NCBI GenBank assembly: GCA_021432635.1
Contig: MU270026.1
Span: forward strand, 523,311 to 587,310
DNA: 64,000 bases
Origin: Thozetella sp. PMI_491
Lineage: Eukaryota; Ascomycota; Sordariomycetes; Chaetosphaeriales; Chaetosphaeriaceae
Direction: 5' to 3'
Part shown: positions 62,913 through 64,000 of the stretch, piece after piece
How the letters are laid out: the number at the start of each line of letters is the position of its first letter
Position numbering within the stretch: the first letter of the stretch is position 1
Program-made: the position numbers and the translations under genes
Notes under the pieces: generated by a model
What the model saw: only the letters and a program-made list of their open reading frames with translations
Databases searched by the model: none
Told to the model about the DNA's origin: nothing

Positions 62913-63065
62913 CGCATGTAGGGTCGTGTAACTTTGGCATGAATTATATGATATTCACCCCCAAGAGCGATCAATATCAAGGAGCCCTCGTCTAGCACAA
63001 GCAGTAATGAATATCTGACATGTCGCAAGTATAGTCCCCAATACCTCCGAGGCTCGAGATTTACC

Positions 63066-63804
63066 TTAATGCTTCAACTTTGGCGCAGCACGTGCGGTAT
63101 GCTGATTCGATCCACCAACTATTGAACCTAGCGAGCGAGTGAGGTTGCACCATTGGCCTTCTGGCATCCGTGCTTTCGACAAATCAAGTTGGAACCTGCC
63201 GTAACCACGCGAATGGAACTGCAGTTGAGCATCGTAACTAGCATTGTTCGAAATCGGGGTATCGCTTGCGGCCCAACCAAAAGTGTTTGTACCGTTCGGA
63301 TAGACTGCTCCGCCGTCCCATGAGCTGCAGTTCTGGCACAGAGCATTGATGGTCCAGTGGGCGGAATTTCGATGGGAGGATGAGTACGCATTTGCCACGA
63401 TACGGTTACTGACGGGCGGAAGACTATGCTCACTGGAGACAGAGTCAGCGTTGAAACTTTTCCAAGTTCTAAAGAAGAACGAGAACTCACGTAGCCCAAC
63501 GTGGAGAGGCCATGTAGCTGTTGGCGGTAGTCCACAGGGCAACCAAAGGATCGCCAACCATGTTTCCTCCAATGGCAAGGCCAACCCATGATAGGGACAC
63601 TGGAGCGGTGATTGAGAGGAAGATGTCGAACGGGGCCGTTCCCTTGTCTGGTATGGCAAGGCTGTAGGTTATATCGTTGAAGTCCTGGTGCCAGCTGACA
63701 GGAGCGATATTTGTATTCAGACCCTTAGTCGCCCCAAATGCTGGGGAAAGGTTCTGGAAGCCCAACAGGGTTAATAGCAGAGACTTTTTAACAACCGCTG
63801 CCAT
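63066..63804 (-). CDS. secreted CDH-type cytochrome-domain (iron reductase) protein
   Basis: Exons 63804-63491 and 63423-63066 give 223 aa. The signal peptide MAAVVKKSLLLTLLGFQNLSPAFG starts at the second possible ATG, where the hydrophobic core begins. The domain has DIFLSITAPVSLSWVGLAIGGNM, whose Met matches the haem-ligating methionine of cellobiose dehydrogenase cytochromes, and INALCQNCSSW with the conserved cysteine pair. Standing alone without a flavodehydrogenase, it may pass electrons to partners such as copper oxygenases. The His haem ligand cannot be fixed without alignment. It neighbours a secreted flavin oxidase and peptidase. Confidence 0.82.
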
Positions 63805-64000
63805 TGCTTCTGGAATTAGTCGATATTTGTTTGTTCTCTTGGCAAGCCAGATTACTTTGCCCACTGATTCTGGCCTAGACGTACTTGATAGAGCAATTGG
63901 CTATTTAATCGCAGTTTTGGAACCAAGGGGTTGGAGAGGGACGCGTGGTCGCGATGGCATGTAGGGCGTGCGCGGCTGGTATGTGGCTCAAATCTTTTCC

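Overview
This window reads as nuclear DNA of a filamentous ascomycete (Pezizomycotina). The genes carry 40-125 bp GT-AG introns. The families are typical of moulds: NACHT-ankyrin NLRs, a HET-like protein, a Pth11-like receptor, a DUF3468 regulator, a hybrid histidine kinase, fungal KatG, berberine-bridge-type oxidases and small cysteine-rich secreted proteins. The order within Pezizomycotina cannot be told from sequence alone. I rebuilt exon structures by matching splice sites and reading phase. In every multi-exon model given as certain, the spliced length is a multiple of three.

Layout. 1-6.7 kb: an NLR whose exons join into N-terminal helical domain, NACHT, ankyrins and a C-terminal SPRY domain (1763 aa), with a possible terminal exon of another gene at the left edge. 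6.8-9.2 kb: a gene-poor stretch with a decayed membrane-protein gene, a 19-bp tandem repeat and a tRNA-Lys(CTT). The tRNA is split twice: a 6-nt canonical intron, and a 61-nt insert in the D-loop with the full signature of a spliceosomal intron. 9.2-13.1 kb: a DUF3468 transcription factor divergent from a cytochrome P450. 14.1-15.2 kb: a short Pth11-like receptor. 16.2-18.8 kb: a HET-like membrane protein. 20.5-23.7 kb: a CorA-like membrane protein convergent with an FAD monooxygenase. 24.5-33.0 kb: an F-box/ankyrin protein convergent with a giant NACHT-ankyrin NLR of about 2,000 residues.

33.6-43.6 kb: a GT1 glycosyltransferase, a truncated aspartic protease, a secreted EGF/beta-propeller protein, catalase-peroxidase katG and a DUF5672 protein. 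44.9-49.4 kb: sparse, with two small cysteine-rich secreted proteins and a HET-domain remnant. 50-57 kb: an Mtr-type amino-acid permease and a GAF hybrid histidine kinase. 57.7-63.8 kb: three secreted proteins, namely a flavin oxidase, an M14 carboxypeptidase and a CDH-type cytochrome domain protein.

How the parts fit (inference). Two intact NLRs, a HET-like protein, a HET remnant and an F-box/ankyrin protein suggest a region rich in self/non-self recognition genes. The P450, FAD monooxygenase, glycosyltransferase and DUF3468 regulator resemble tailoring functions, but no polyketide, peptide or terpene synthase is present, so no biosynthetic cluster is claimed. The strongest novelty candidate is the doubly split tRNA-Lys gene near 8.6 kb.
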